NCBI GenBank assembly: GCA_947453225.1
Contig: CANGFV010000005.1
Coordinates: 1 to 38,302 of the forward strand
Direction of reading: 5' to 3'
DNA length: 38,302 nt
Source of the DNA: Pseudomonadota bacterium
GTDB taxonomy: Bacteria; Pseudomonadota; Gammaproteobacteria; Steroidobacterales; Steroidobacteraceae
Below are positions 1 through 7,786 of this stretch, in pieces. The first letter of the stretch is position 1; each line of letters starts with the position of its first letter. The position numbers and the translations under genes were made by a program. The notes beneath the pieces are model-generated. The model searched no databases and had not been told where the DNA came from. It was given only the letters and a program-made list of their open reading frames with translations.

Positions 1-69
1 CAATGGGGAGGCCGGCACTTACAATAGCAAAAGTGCTATTGATCCGTGACCGTTTGTACGAGGTGTCTC

Positions 70-927
70 TTGGCTGTTGAAACCGATGCTCTGACCCAAC
101 CAGCGACTGAAAAGCAGCGTGCGCCCTTGGTCAGTTTTTCTAAGGATGATACTCGTACCGTGCGTGCCTTGCAGATCAAGGCGCTGGTTGAAAACTTGAA
201 TTTCTATTACGGCGAAAAAGCGGCGTTGAAGAATATCAATATGCCCATCGCCGATAAGCAAGTCACTGCGCTAATTGGTCCGTCGGGCTGTGGCAAGAGC
301 ACGTTCTTGCGTTGTTTCAATCGCATGCACGATTTGCAGGCTGATACGCGTTATGAAGGTTCAATCACTTTACAGCCTGACAACATTAACCTCATTAAGG
401 GTGTTGATCCGATCGAAGTGCGTATGCGCATTGGTATGGTGTTCCAAAAGCCAAACCCATTTCCAAAAACAATTTTTGAAAATGTCGCCTACGGTCTGCG
501 ATTGCATGGTCTGAATAATCGCGTGCAGTTGGCCGAACAGGTTGAGCAGGCGCTGCGCGGCGCTGCGCTGTGGGATGAAGTGAAAGATCGTTTGCAAGAA
601 TCCGCCTTAGCTTTGTCCGGCGGTCAAATGCAGCGTTTGTGTATTGCTAGAGCCTTGGCAACCAAGCCTGAAATTTTGCTGTTTGATGAACCGACTTCAG
701 CGCTAGATCCAATTGCTACTGCAAAGATTGAGGAATTGATTTCTACCTTGCGTGATCAGGTCACGGTCTTAATTGTGACTCACAATATGCAGCAAGCCGC
801 GCGTGTGTCTGATTACACAGCGTTTATGTATTTGGGTGAATTAGTCGAATTTGATGAAGCCACAAAGATATTCACTAACCCCAGCAAAAAAGCCACCGAA
901 GACTATATTACAGGCCGATACGGTTAA
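70..927 (+). CDS. pstB: Phosphate ABC transporter ATP-binding protein PstB
   Basis: ATPase of the high-affinity PstSCAB phosphate importer, acting at the cytoplasmic face of the inner membrane. With the TTG start at 70 the protein has 285 residues. It shows Walker A GPSGCGKS (about 70-77), signature LSGGQMQR (about 182-189), Walker B LLFDEP (about 203-208) and the H-loop VTHN (His about 238). TTG 70 is preferred because GAGGTG lies at 60-65; a GTG at 46 is an alternative with no clear ribosome site. The family is usually about 255-260 residues, so there is an N-terminal extension of roughly 25 residues before the [10 protein letters not shown] core. Unusually it is separated from pstSCA by a terminator-like hairpin and a porin gene, so it may end an operon that starts outside the window. 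Function is certain; the start is less so. Confidence 0.95.
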   Translation: MAVETDALTQPATEKQRAPLVSFSKDDTRTVRALQIKALVENLNFYYGEKAALKNINMPIADKQVTALIGPSGCGKSTFLRCFNRMHDLQADTRYEGSITLQPDNINLIKGVDPIEVRMRIGMVFQKPNPFPKTIFENVAYGLRLHGLNNRVQLAEQVEQALRGAALWDEVKDRLQESALALSGGQMQRLCIARALATKPEILLFDEPTSALDPIATAKIEELISTLRDQVTVLIVTHNMQQAARVSDYTAFMYLGELVEFDEATKIFTNPSKKATEDYITGRYG

Positions 928-940
928 GTCTTTTTCTGCC

Positions 941-976
941 TTATGCCCTTTGTTTGTAAAGGGCATAAATGCAGTG
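941..976 (+). terminator. Hairpin terminator after pstB
   Basis: A perfect 11-bp stem (TTATGCCCTTT at 941-951 with AAAGGGCATAA at 958-968) encloses a 6-nt loop. A run of T at about 978-983 follows after a gap of roughly nine bases, so termination may be imperfect. It separates pstB from the porin gene. Confidence 0.6.
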
Positions 977-1094
977 GTTTTTTAAATTAAGTCAAATGTT
1001 GCGACTTAGTGAATTTATCAGTAATTCACCTATGCTTGTCTCATGGCTGCCTTGCAAACGTCATTCAGACGAATTTCATAAAATCGACAACTGT

Positions 1095-1128
1095 CTGCAA
1101 CATTTCTGTCACATAACCTCCGTATAAA
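1095..1128 (+). promoter_or_regulatory. Pho-box-like promoter of the porin gene
   Basis: CTGCAAC (1095-1101), ATTT, CTGTCAC (1106-1112) has the 7+4+7 layout of a PhoB box. It ends 10 bp before a -10-like TATAAA at 1123-1128, the spacing expected when PhoB replaces a -35 element. The fit to the PhoB consensus is by eye. The phosphate-transport neighbours support the assignment. Confidence 0.55.
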
Positions 1129-1164
1129 GTGTTTCAGCTTAAACACTCCATAGGGGAGACGATT

Positions 1165-2577
1165 GTGAAAAAGACTGTACTTGCGGGAACGATTGCTGCA
1201 CTGATGGCCGGCACGGCCATGGCCCAAACTGCTGGCGGAAACGCCGAACTGCTCGAGAAAGTAGAGCGTTTGGAAGCCGAAGTAGATTACTTGAAAGAAA
1301 ACGCCAAGGCTGACCGTAAAGACGGCGCTGCTAAGGCGGTGGTACTTGAAGGCTTAAGCACGACTGCTGCCAAGTTCGTGTGGAGCGGTGACTTCCGTTA
1401 TCGCCATGAAGATATTCAGACTGAAGGTAATGCTGGTGCCCGTGAACGTGATCGTATTCGTGTTCGTTTCGGTGCGTTGATTAAGGTTGCCGACAACATT
1501 AACGCCAAGATTCAATTCTCAACCACTAATAGCGGTGCTGATAATGCTCGCTCTACCAATCAGACTATGGGCAACAGTGCTGCAGGTAACGCGGCTTGGG
1601 ATCGTAAGCCAGTGGGGTTCGATCAAGCCTATGTCGAATGGAAGCCTGACATGTTCACGACGGTACAGTTGGGTAAGACCCCAATTCCTTGGGCGACTAC
1701 TGTTAGTTACTTTTGGGATAAGGACTTAACGCCAGAAGGCGGCGCTATTAAGTATGCTAATGGCCCTTGGTTTGCTTCAGCAACATACAACTGGTTGAGT
1801 GAGCAGAACGACAAAGGTAGCTTCTTAAAGAGCACAGATAGCAAAATGGCCTCGGCTCAAATTGGCTGGAAGCAGTTGCTGAATCCGACGACCACATTCA
1901 CAGTTGCGGTCGGTTACTTCGATTTGATGAGCGTTAAGGATCAGCCAGTTTCTGTTTCAACTACATCGACTAGCACAGCAAACCTTACAACAGGTGCTGT
2001 AACAACAACTACAACTACTGGCTGCACCAATTTTGGTGCTGCAAATCCTGTTTTTTCATCCGATGGTTCCTTGGGTAATACCACGGTTTCTGGAACAGGC
2101 TTAAATTCAGGTTGTACGTTGCTTAATAGTGACTTCAATTTGATAGAAGCTCAGGCTCAGTTGGACTTTGTTGCGGCCGCATATCCTGTCAGCGTCTTCG
2201 TCGATTACGTGAAGAACAATGGTGCTGTGGCTAATCCAACCACAAATACCAAGTTGGACACTGCGCTAGCAGCAGGCTTCACGTTTAACAAAGCCAGTGC
2301 AGCTAAGTCTTGGGAAGCAGGTGTGGTGTACCAAAAGACTGAGAAAGACAGTGTGTTTGGTGGATTCCATGATTCCGACTTTGGTGGTGGTGTGACTGAT
2401 ACCGATGGTTACGCATTGAAAGCTGCGTACGTGCCAGTGGTAGGTTGGACATTGAATGCCACCTACTTAATCAACAAGCGTTTCAATGACGTGAAAGCAA
2501 CCAATGGCACAATCACCACTGCTAAGGTTGATCACGACTACAAGCGCCTGCAGTTAGATCTGAACTACAAGTTCTAA
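1165..2577 (+). CDS. Putative outer-membrane porin, phosphate-cluster associated
   Basis: Likely a beta-barrel porin letting phosphate or phosphorylated solutes cross the outer membrane. GTG 1165 is chosen because it follows GGGGAG at 1153-1158 and yields a clear signal peptide (MKKTVLAGTIAALMAGTAMA, then QTAGG); the mature part begins with a short coiled-coil-like segment (about residues 27-50, LLEKVERLEAEVDYLKE). The 470-residue product then shows alternating amphipathic strands, for example FVWSGDFRYRHED and VGFDQAYVEWKPD, and ends in an aromatic residue (LNYKF), as barrel proteins do. A Thr/Ser-rich stretch with two cysteines (about residues 262-325) looks like a long surface loop. It resembles the 'putative porin' family found beside pst genes; substrate specificity is inferred only from position and the Pho-box-like site. 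Confidence 0.8.
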   Translation: MKKTVLAGTIAALMAGTAMAQTAGGNAELLEKVERLEAEVDYLKENAKADRKDGAAKAVVLEGLSTTAAKFVWSGDFRYRHEDIQTEGNAGARERDRIRVRFGALIKVADNINAKIQFSTTNSGADNARSTNQTMGNSAAGNAAWDRKPVGFDQAYVEWKPDMFTTVQLGKTPIPWATTVSYFWDKDLTPEGGAIKYANGPWFASATYNWLSEQNDKGSFLKSTDSKMASAQIGWKQLLNPTTTFTVAVGYFDLMSVKDQPVSVSTTSTSTANLTTGAVTTTTTTGCTNFGAANPVFSSDGSLGNTTVSGTGLNSGCTLLNSDFNLIEAQAQLDFVAAAYPVSVFVDYVKNNGAVANPTTNTKLDTALAAGFTFNKASAAKSWEAGVVYQKTEKDSVFGGFHDSDFGGGVTDTDGYALKAAYVPVVGWTLNATYLINKRFNDVKATNGTITTAKVDHDYKRLQLDLNYKF

Positions 2578-2584
2578 TTTAAGG

Positions 2585-2618
2585 CTGTAACCTAATTGTA
2601 ATAATCAGGATTCACACT
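2585..2618 (+). promoter_or_regulatory. Pho-box-like site upstream of pstS
   Basis: CTGTAAC (2585-2591), CTAA, TTGTAAT (2596-2602) gives the 7+4+7 spacing of a PhoB site. The hexamer at the expected -10 distance (2613-2618) is weak. The first half differs by one base from the first half of the site before the porin (CTGTAAC against CTGCAAC), which supports a shared regulator. Confidence 0.55.
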
Positions 2619-2660
2619 GGCAGGGATGCCATTTCCAACCGAATTTATGAGGAAAGCTCA

Positions 2661-3659
2661 ATGAACATGAAATCTCTGGCAGCGTTGCTGTCCATGGTGA
2701 CGATCGGTCTGAGTGCCGTTCCGTTTGTCGCTCAAGCTCAAACTGTAAAAATTGACGGTTCTAGTACCGTATTCCCAATCACCGAAGCTGTCGCTGAGGA
2801 ATTCCAAATCCAAAAGCGCGGCAAAATCCACGTGACTGTGGGTATTGCCGGTACTGGTGGTGGCTTCAAGAAATTCTGTGCAGGTACCACGGACATTTCT
2901 AATGCTTCTCGTCCTATCTTGGCTGCTGAAATGCAACTGTGTAAGGATGCAGGCATCAAGTACATCGAACTACCGATTGCTTATGACGCATTAACCGTTG
3001 CTGTAAACCCAAAAGCCACATGGGTAGATCAAATCACTGTCGCTGAATTGAAGAAGATGTGGGAACCTGCAGCGCAGGGCAGCATCAAGACTTGGAATCA
3101 GGTCAATGCTAAGTGGCCAAAACAGCCATTGAATTTATTTGGTCCTGGTACCGACTCTGGTACTTTCGATTACTTCACTGAAGCTGTAAATGGTAAAGCC
3201 AAGTCTAGCCGTGGTGACTTCACTGCCAGCGAAGATGACAACGTATTGGTGCAGGGCGTGACTCAGAACCCTAATGCCTTGGCTTACTTTGGTTATGCCT
3301 ATTACTCTGCTAATGCCAGCAAGATGAAGGCGCTCAAGGTGGTTAACAGTGCAGGTCAAGCCGTTGCTCCTGGCGATGCTTCTGTGTTGGATGGCTCATA
3401 CAATCCTCTCGCTCGTCCGCTGTTCATTTATGTGAATGCTGATAGCTTGAAGAAGCCAGAAGTGAAAGAGTTTGTCGACTTCTTCTTGAACAATGCACCT
3501 ACTCTAGTTAAGGAAGTGAAGTATGTGCCACTGGCTCCTGCTGCTTATCAGTTTGCTAAGGAACACGTAAAGAACGGCAAGCTAGGTACTGTGTTTGGTG
3601 GTTCACCTAAAGTGGGTCTGAAGGTTGAAGACCTGTTGAAGATGGAAGCTAAGCAGTAA
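2661..3659 (+). CDS. pstS: Phosphate-binding protein PstS
   Basis: Periplasmic phosphate-binding component of PstSCAB. The 332-residue protein has a signal peptide (about residues 1-26, ending AQA before QTVKIDG). Three phosphate-contact stretches typical of the family are visible: DGSSTVFP (32-39), the loop DISNASRPI (78-86) and [12 protein letters not shown] (161-172). ATG 2661 has a GAGGA ribosome site at about 2648-2652; a second ATG two codons later is possible. It lies between the porin and pstC, with a Pho-box-like site upstream and a strong hairpin terminator downstream. That terminator would let the abundant binding protein be made in excess over the permeases. Confidence 0.96.
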   Translation: MNMKSLAALLSMVTIGLSAVPFVAQAQTVKIDGSSTVFPITEAVAEEFQIQKRGKIHVTVGIAGTGGGFKKFCAGTTDISNASRPILAAEMQLCKDAGIKYIELPIAYDALTVAVNPKATWVDQITVAELKKMWEPAAQGSIKTWNQVNAKWPKQPLNLFGPGTDSGTFDYFTEAVNGKAKSSRGDFTASEDDNVLVQGVTQNPNALAYFGYAYYSANASKMKALKVVNSAGQAVAPGDASVLDGSYNPLARPLFIYVNADSLKKPEVKEFVDFFLNNAPTLVKEVKYVPLAPAAYQFAKEHVKNGKLGTVFGGSPKVGLKVEDLLKMEAKQ

Positions 3660-3687
3660 TCACTGCAGTTTTGAACTGCAAATTGAC

Positions 3688-3721
3688 GGGGTAGGGCCGA
3701 AAAGTCTTACCCCGTTTTGTT
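3688..3721 (+). terminator. Intrinsic terminator between pstS and pstC
   Basis: A 9-bp stem with one G-U pair (CGGGGTAGG at 3688-3696, CTTACCCCG at 3707-3715) is followed directly by TTTTGTTG. Partial read-through would set the PstS to PstCA ratio. A smaller hairpin, TGCAGTT/AACTGCA, lies just upstream at about 3665-3681. Confidence 0.75.
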
Positions 3722-3778
3722 GTGTCGAGTTACAATTGGCGCTGTTTTTCCAACCCTTGTTGATCACTGATACCCTTT

Positions 3779-4705
3779 ATGGCCAGCCCAGAAACGTACG
3801 TGCCTCAAAATCATTTGCGACGTCTGAAATGGCGTAAATCGCGTGATCGTGTCATTGAGTTTGGGTTGCTCGCAGCGGGCCTGGTGGCAGTATTCGTCAC
3901 TCTTTCCATAGCGATGATTCTCATTACAGAGTCCTTACCGTTTTTTGAGAAGGTTTCTATTAAGGAATTTCTCACTGACACGATGTGGACACCGATGTTC
4001 GATCAGCCTCGTTACGGTATTTTGCCGCTAGTGGCGGGTACTTTGGTGACGACAATGGTCGCGCTCTCTTTGGCTATTCCCTGCGGCACCATCATTGCGA
4101 TTTATCTTAGTGAGTTTGCTTCGCACCGCACCCGTGAATTAATTAAGCCCATGCTTGAGTTGTTGGGTGCAGTGCCGACGGTGGTGTATGGCTACTTTGC
4201 CCTTATGACAATTACGCCATTTCTGCAAAAGTTCATGCCCAACTTGCCCGGTTTTAATATGTTAGGACCAGGTTTGGTCATCGGTATCATGATCATTCCG
4301 TACATTGCCTCGCTTAGTGAAGATGCGATGCGCGCAGTGCCGAAGTACATGCGTGAGGGTAGTTATGCTATGGGTGCTACTCGCTTTCAAACAGCGACGC
4401 GTGTGGTGGTGCCAGGTGCTTTATCTGGTATTGCCGCGGCCTATATTTTAGGTATTTCGCGTGCTGTGGGTGAGACCATGGTGGTGGCCGTAGCGGCAGG
4501 CTTGCAGCCTAACTTAACGTGGAATCCCACTGAGTCTGCTGCAACAATTACTGCCTTCATTGTGCAGGTCAGCCTGGGTGACTTGCCACATGACAGCATT
4601 GGTTATCAATCAATTTTCGCTGCCGGCTTAGTGCTGATGTTGATCACCCTGATTTTCAACATTGGTGGCTTCTTGCTAACTCGTAAGTTCCGCGAGGTGT
4701 ACTAA
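3779..4705 (+). CDS. pstC: Phosphate ABC transporter permease PstC
   Basis: Inner-membrane permease subunit of the phosphate importer, paired with PstA and energised by PstB. The 308-residue protein has a charged cytoplasmic N-terminus, then about six hydrophobic segments starting near residue 28. The ABC-permease cytoplasmic loop is clear (RAVPKYMREGSYAMGATR, about 185-202), followed by GISRAVGETM. No good ribosome site precedes ATG 3779, so initiation may be weak. Its stop overlaps the pstA start in a TAATG arrangement, implying coupled translation. A binding-protein terminator precedes it, so expression probably depends on read-through from pstS. Confidence 0.95.
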   Translation: MASPETYVPQNHLRRLKWRKSRDRVIEFGLLAAGLVAVFVTLSIAMILITESLPFFEKVSIKEFLTDTMWTPMFDQPRYGILPLVAGTLVTTMVALSLAIPCGTIIAIYLSEFASHRTRELIKPMLELLGAVPTVVYGYFALMTITPFLQKFMPNLPGFNMLGPGLVIGIMIIPYIASLSEDAMRAVPKYMREGSYAMGATRFQTATRVVVPGALSGIAAAYILGISRAVGETMVVAVAAGLQPNLTWNPTESAATITAFIVQVSLGDLPHDSIGYQSIFAAGLVLMLITLIFNIGGFLLTRKFREVY

Positions 4706-5658
4706 TGAGCGATACGCATACCTCATCTCAAGGGGCTAATAAGCTGGTTGCTGAAGTGGCGATGCAATCCTTGCGTCGTCATAAATTGATTGATCAGTTC
4801 TTTGTGATTGTGGGACTGACGATTCTATTTGCTTCACTGCTCACGCTGGCGTTGTTGTTTACCGATTTGGTGCGTGATGGTGCGCCGCGTTTTGGTTGGG
4901 ACTTCTTTACTCACTTTCCGTCGCGCAATGCAGAACGTGCGGGCATTTTATCTGCATGGGTAGGAACATCTCTGGTGATGTTAGTGACAGTGTGTGTGGC
5001 CATGCCGATTGGTGTAGCTGCTGCTGTGTACCTAGAAGAATATGCGCCTAAGAATTGGTTCACAGCGATTATTGAAATTAATGTGACCAATCTGGCTGGT
5101 GTGCCTTCGATTATTTATGGTTTGTTAGCGCTGGGATTGTTCGTTTATAAGTTGAATTTGGGGCAGAGCATTGCTTCAGCAGGCCTAACTCTCGCGTTAT
5201 TGATCTTGCCGATCGTGATTGTCGCCTCACGTGAGGCGATTCGTGCCGTACCGCGTAATATTCGCGAAGCGGCTTATGCGTTAGGCGCCACGCGCTGGGA
5301 AGTTACTGCGCATCATGTCGTTCCATATTCTTCTGGCGGTATTCTGACTGGATTGATTATTGGTCTTTCACGCGCCATTGGTGAAACGGCGCCGATTATT
5401 ACTATCGGTGCATTAGCGTTTATCGCATTCTTGCCAACTTCGCCAGTTACCAGTGATTTTCCTTACGTGAGTTTCACGTGGCTTAGCGACCCTTTCACGG
5501 TCATGCCTATCCAAATGTTTAACTGGGTATCGCGTCCAGATACCGCATTCCAAGTGAATGCCGCTGCGGCGGGCGCAATCTTGCTCGCTATGACCTTGCT
5601 GATGAACGGCATCGCAATTTATGTGCGATACCGTTTCCGTAAAAAGATTAACTGGTAA
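4705..5658 (+). CDS. pstA: Phosphate ABC transporter permease PstA
   Basis: Second inner-membrane permease of the phosphate importer. The 317-residue protein has a first transmembrane segment at about 33-53 and several more. The permease signature loop is REAIRAVPRNIREAAYALGA (about 176-195) and the following helix carries GLSRAIGETAPI. It overlaps pstC by one base (TAATG). The usual next genes pstB and phoU do not follow; the convergent dapD comes next, across a hairpin. The N-terminus (about 25 polar residues) is a little longer than in compact homologues. Confidence 0.95.
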   Translation: MSDTHTSSQGANKLVAEVAMQSLRRHKLIDQFFVIVGLTILFASLLTLALLFTDLVRDGAPRFGWDFFTHFPSRNAERAGILSAWVGTSLVMLVTVCVAMPIGVAAAVYLEEYAPKNWFTAIIEINVTNLAGVPSIIYGLLALGLFVYKLNLGQSIASAGLTLALLILPIVIVASREAIRAVPRNIREAAYALGATRWEVTAHHVVPYSSGGILTGLIIGLSRAIGETAPIITIGALAFIAFLPTSPVTSDFPYVSFTWLSDPFTVMPIQMFNWVSRPDTAFQVNAAAAGAILLAMTLLMNGIAIYVRYRFRKKINW

Positions 5659-5684
5659 CGTTACAGCTGAATGAGCTGTAACGT
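5658..5684. terminator. Bidirectional hairpin between pstA and dapD
   Basis: Perfect 11-bp stem, ACGTTACAGCT (5658-5668) with AGCTGTAACGT (5674-5684) and a 5-nt loop, sitting between two converging genes. No proper T run follows on either strand, so it is either a weak terminator or an RNA 3'-end stabiliser. Confidence 0.5.
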
Positions 5685-5691
5685 ATGGATT

Positions 5692-6528
5692 TTAATCCGT
5701 CGTTCTAAGTAGCTCATTAAGTGAAGTTTTTGCGCGTGTTTGAGCATCGACGCGTTTAACAATTACTGCACAGTACAGGCTGTGCGTACCATCTTTTGCA
5801 GGCAAATTGCCGGAGACCACCACAGAGCCTGCAGGCACGCGACCCATAATAATTTCGCCGGTGGTGCGATCGTAGATCTTGGTGCTTTGTCCAATAAATA
5901 CGCCCATCGAAATTACTGAGCCTTCTTCAACAATCACGCCTTCCACAATTTCAGAGCGTGCGCCAATAAAGCAATTATCTTCAATAATGGTGGGACTGGC
6001 TTGTAGCGGTTCTAGCACGCCACCAATACCCACACCGCCAGACAGATGTACGTTCTTACCAATTTGTGCACAGGAGCCAACGGTCGCCCAAGTGTCGATC
6101 ATTGTGCCTTCACCCACATAAGCGCCGATATTGACATAGGAGGGCATGAGGATTGCGTTCGGCGCAATGAATGCACCGCGTCGTGCTACAGCGGGGGGCA
6201 CAATGCGTACACCTTCAGCAGCAAAGCGAGCGGCATCATAACTGGCATATTTAGTCGGTACTTTGTCGTAAAACTGAGTAAAGCCACCGGCTGACATCGG
6301 TGTATTGTCATTCAAGCGAAATGACAACAGCACTGCTTTTTTAAGCCATTCGTTCACGCGCCACGCACCGTCGATTTTTTCTGCAACTCGTGCTTTGCCG
6401 CTATCAAGCAAGTGCAGTGCCTGCTCCACGGCCTGTGTAACTTCAGCAGGCGCATTCTTTGAAGAGAATTGCATACGTTGTTCAAAGGCTGCGGTAATGG
6501 TCTGGGCGAGGGCAGTATGTTCAGACAT
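5692..6528 (-). CDS. dapD: Tetrahydrodipicolinate N-succinyltransferase DapD
   Basis: Transfers succinyl from succinyl-CoA to tetrahydrodipicolinate in the succinylase branch of diaminopimelate/lysine synthesis; cytoplasmic trimer. The 278-residue protein is the normal family length. It has a helical N-terminal domain (to about 100) and then hexapeptide repeats forming a left-handed beta helix (about 105-230), with [20 protein letters not shown] at about 143-162 and the downstream [22 protein letters not shown]-containing ribosome site lies about eight bases before the ATG on the minus strand. It follows dapC by 38 bp, so the two enzymes of consecutive steps are probably co-transcribed. Confidence 0.97.
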   Translation of the reverse strand: MSEHTALAQTITAAFEQRMQFSSKNAPAEVTQAVEQALHLLDSGKARVAEKIDGAWRVNEWLKKAVLLSFRLNDNTPMSAGGFTQFYDKVPTKYASYDAARFAAEGVRIVPPAVARRGAFIAPNAILMPSYVNIGAYVGEGTMIDTWATVGSCAQIGKNVHLSGGVGIGGVLEPLQASPTIIEDNCFIGARSEIVEGVIVEEGSVISMGVFIGQSTKIYDRTTGEIIMGRVPAGSVVVSGNLPAKDGTHSLYCAVIVKRVDAQTRAKTSLNELLRTTD

Positions 6529-6566
6529 AAGACGTTCCGTAATGTAATTTCAATAGTGATGCGAAT

Positions 6567-7760
6567 TTATCGAGATTCTATAAAGCTGCGAATACGTTCT
6601 GCAGCTTGTCGACATTCATCGATGCTGACGGTCAATGATAGCCGTACATAACCTTTGCCAGGATCTCCCTCAGCAGAATTGCGAGATAAATAGCTGCCGG
6701 GCAGTACCATGACGCTCGCTTGTTCATACAGTTCGCGGGTGAAGCGTTCGTCATCGCCAACCTGCGGCCAGAGATAAAACCCTGCAGCAGGCGTGCTGAT
6801 GTCCATAACAGGTTGTAGGATCGGTAGCATTGCGGCGAATTTAGCTTGGTAGAGTGTTCTGTTTTCTATTACATGCGCCTCGTCATTCCACGCAAGTAAA
6901 CTGGCTTGCTGCGTCGGGGGCGGCATGGCGCAGCCGTGATAGGTTCTGTACAGCAGAAAGGGCTTAATGATTTTGGGATCGCCGGCGACAAAACCTGAGC
7001 GTAGTCCAGGCACGCTGGAGCGCTTGGATAGGCTATAAAAAGCCATGCAACGTGATAAGTCACTGCGTCCACTTGCAATGGCCGCTTGAATTAATCCGGG
7101 TGGAGGTGCGTTCTCGTCAAGATAAATCTCTGAATAACATTCATCAGAGGCAATCACAAAGTCGTACTGATCGGCTAGTTCGAGTGCGCGTTTGAAATAG
7201 TCCAGCGACATGACTGCACCGGTAGGATTTCCTGGCGAGCATAAAAATAAAATTTGGCAGCGTTTCCAAGTCTCAGCAGAGACGCGCTCTAGATCAGGCA
7301 AATACTGTGTTGCTGCAGTGGTGTTCAGAAATACTAGTTCTGCACCGGCTAGCAAGGCAGCGCCTTCATAGATTTGATAAAAAGGATTGGGCATGAGCAC
7401 CGCTGCGGGTTTGCTTCGATCAATCACTGCTTGTACAAAGGAAAACAGTGCTTCGCGTGTGCCGTTCACAGGCAAGACCATCGTTTCTGGATGAATACTC
7501 TCATCCGGTAATTTGAAGCGGCGCATCAGCCACTGGGCAATCGCCTGACGTAGTTCAGGTATGCCCACTGTCAGCGGATAGGTACCTAAACCCTTCATGT
7601 GTTTTACCAAGGCTTGCTCGATAAATGCCGGTGCGGGATGACGGGGTTCGCCAATTTGCAAACCAATTAACGCATGCTGTGGGTTAGGTTGGCTATGTGC
7701 CAATAAGCCGCGTAGTCGCTCGAAAGGATAGGGCTTGAGTGATGACAGGCTAGGGTTCAT
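6567..7760 (-). CDS. dapC: Succinyldiaminopimelate aminotransferase DapC
   Basis: PLP-dependent class I/II aminotransferase that makes N-succinyl-LL-diaminopimelate, the step after DapD. The 397-residue sequence shows the fold type I landmarks: YPLTVGIPELRQAI (61-74), SPGNPTG (175-181), ASDECYSEIY (204-213) and the PLP-lysine motif YSLSKRSSVPGLRSGF with Lys at about 246. Assignment to DapC rather than another aminotransferase rests on the neighbouring dapD and on overall resemblance to the betaproteobacterial DapC type. It lies 26 bp after glnD with no obvious ribosome site, so it probably depends on the upstream message. Confidence 0.92.
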   Translation of the reverse strand: MNPSLSSLKPYPFERLRGLLAHSQPNPQHALIGLQIGEPRHPAPAFIEQALVKHMKGLGTYPLTVGIPELRQAIAQWLMRRFKLPDESIHPETMVLPVNGTREALFSFVQAVIDRSKPAAVLMPNPFYQIYEGAALLAGAELVFLNTTAATQYLPDLERVSAETWKRCQILFLCSPGNPTGAVMSLDYFKRALELADQYDFVIASDECYSEIYLDENAPPPGLIQAAIASGRSDLSRCMAFYSLSKRSSVPGLRSGFVAGDPKIIKPFLLYRTYHGCAMPPPTQQASLLAWNDEAHVIENRTLYQAKFAAMLPILQPVMDISTPAAGFYLWPQVGDDERFTRELYEQASVMVLPGSYLSRNSAEGDPGKGYVRLSLTVSIDECRQAAERIRSFIESR

Positions 7761-7786
7761 TGACGTTAAAACTGAATTTACAATTT

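Noticed and set aside
25-42. AATAGC...GCTATT hairpin just upstream of pstB as a terminator
   Set aside because: Short stem, no T run, and too near the window edge to judge what precedes it.
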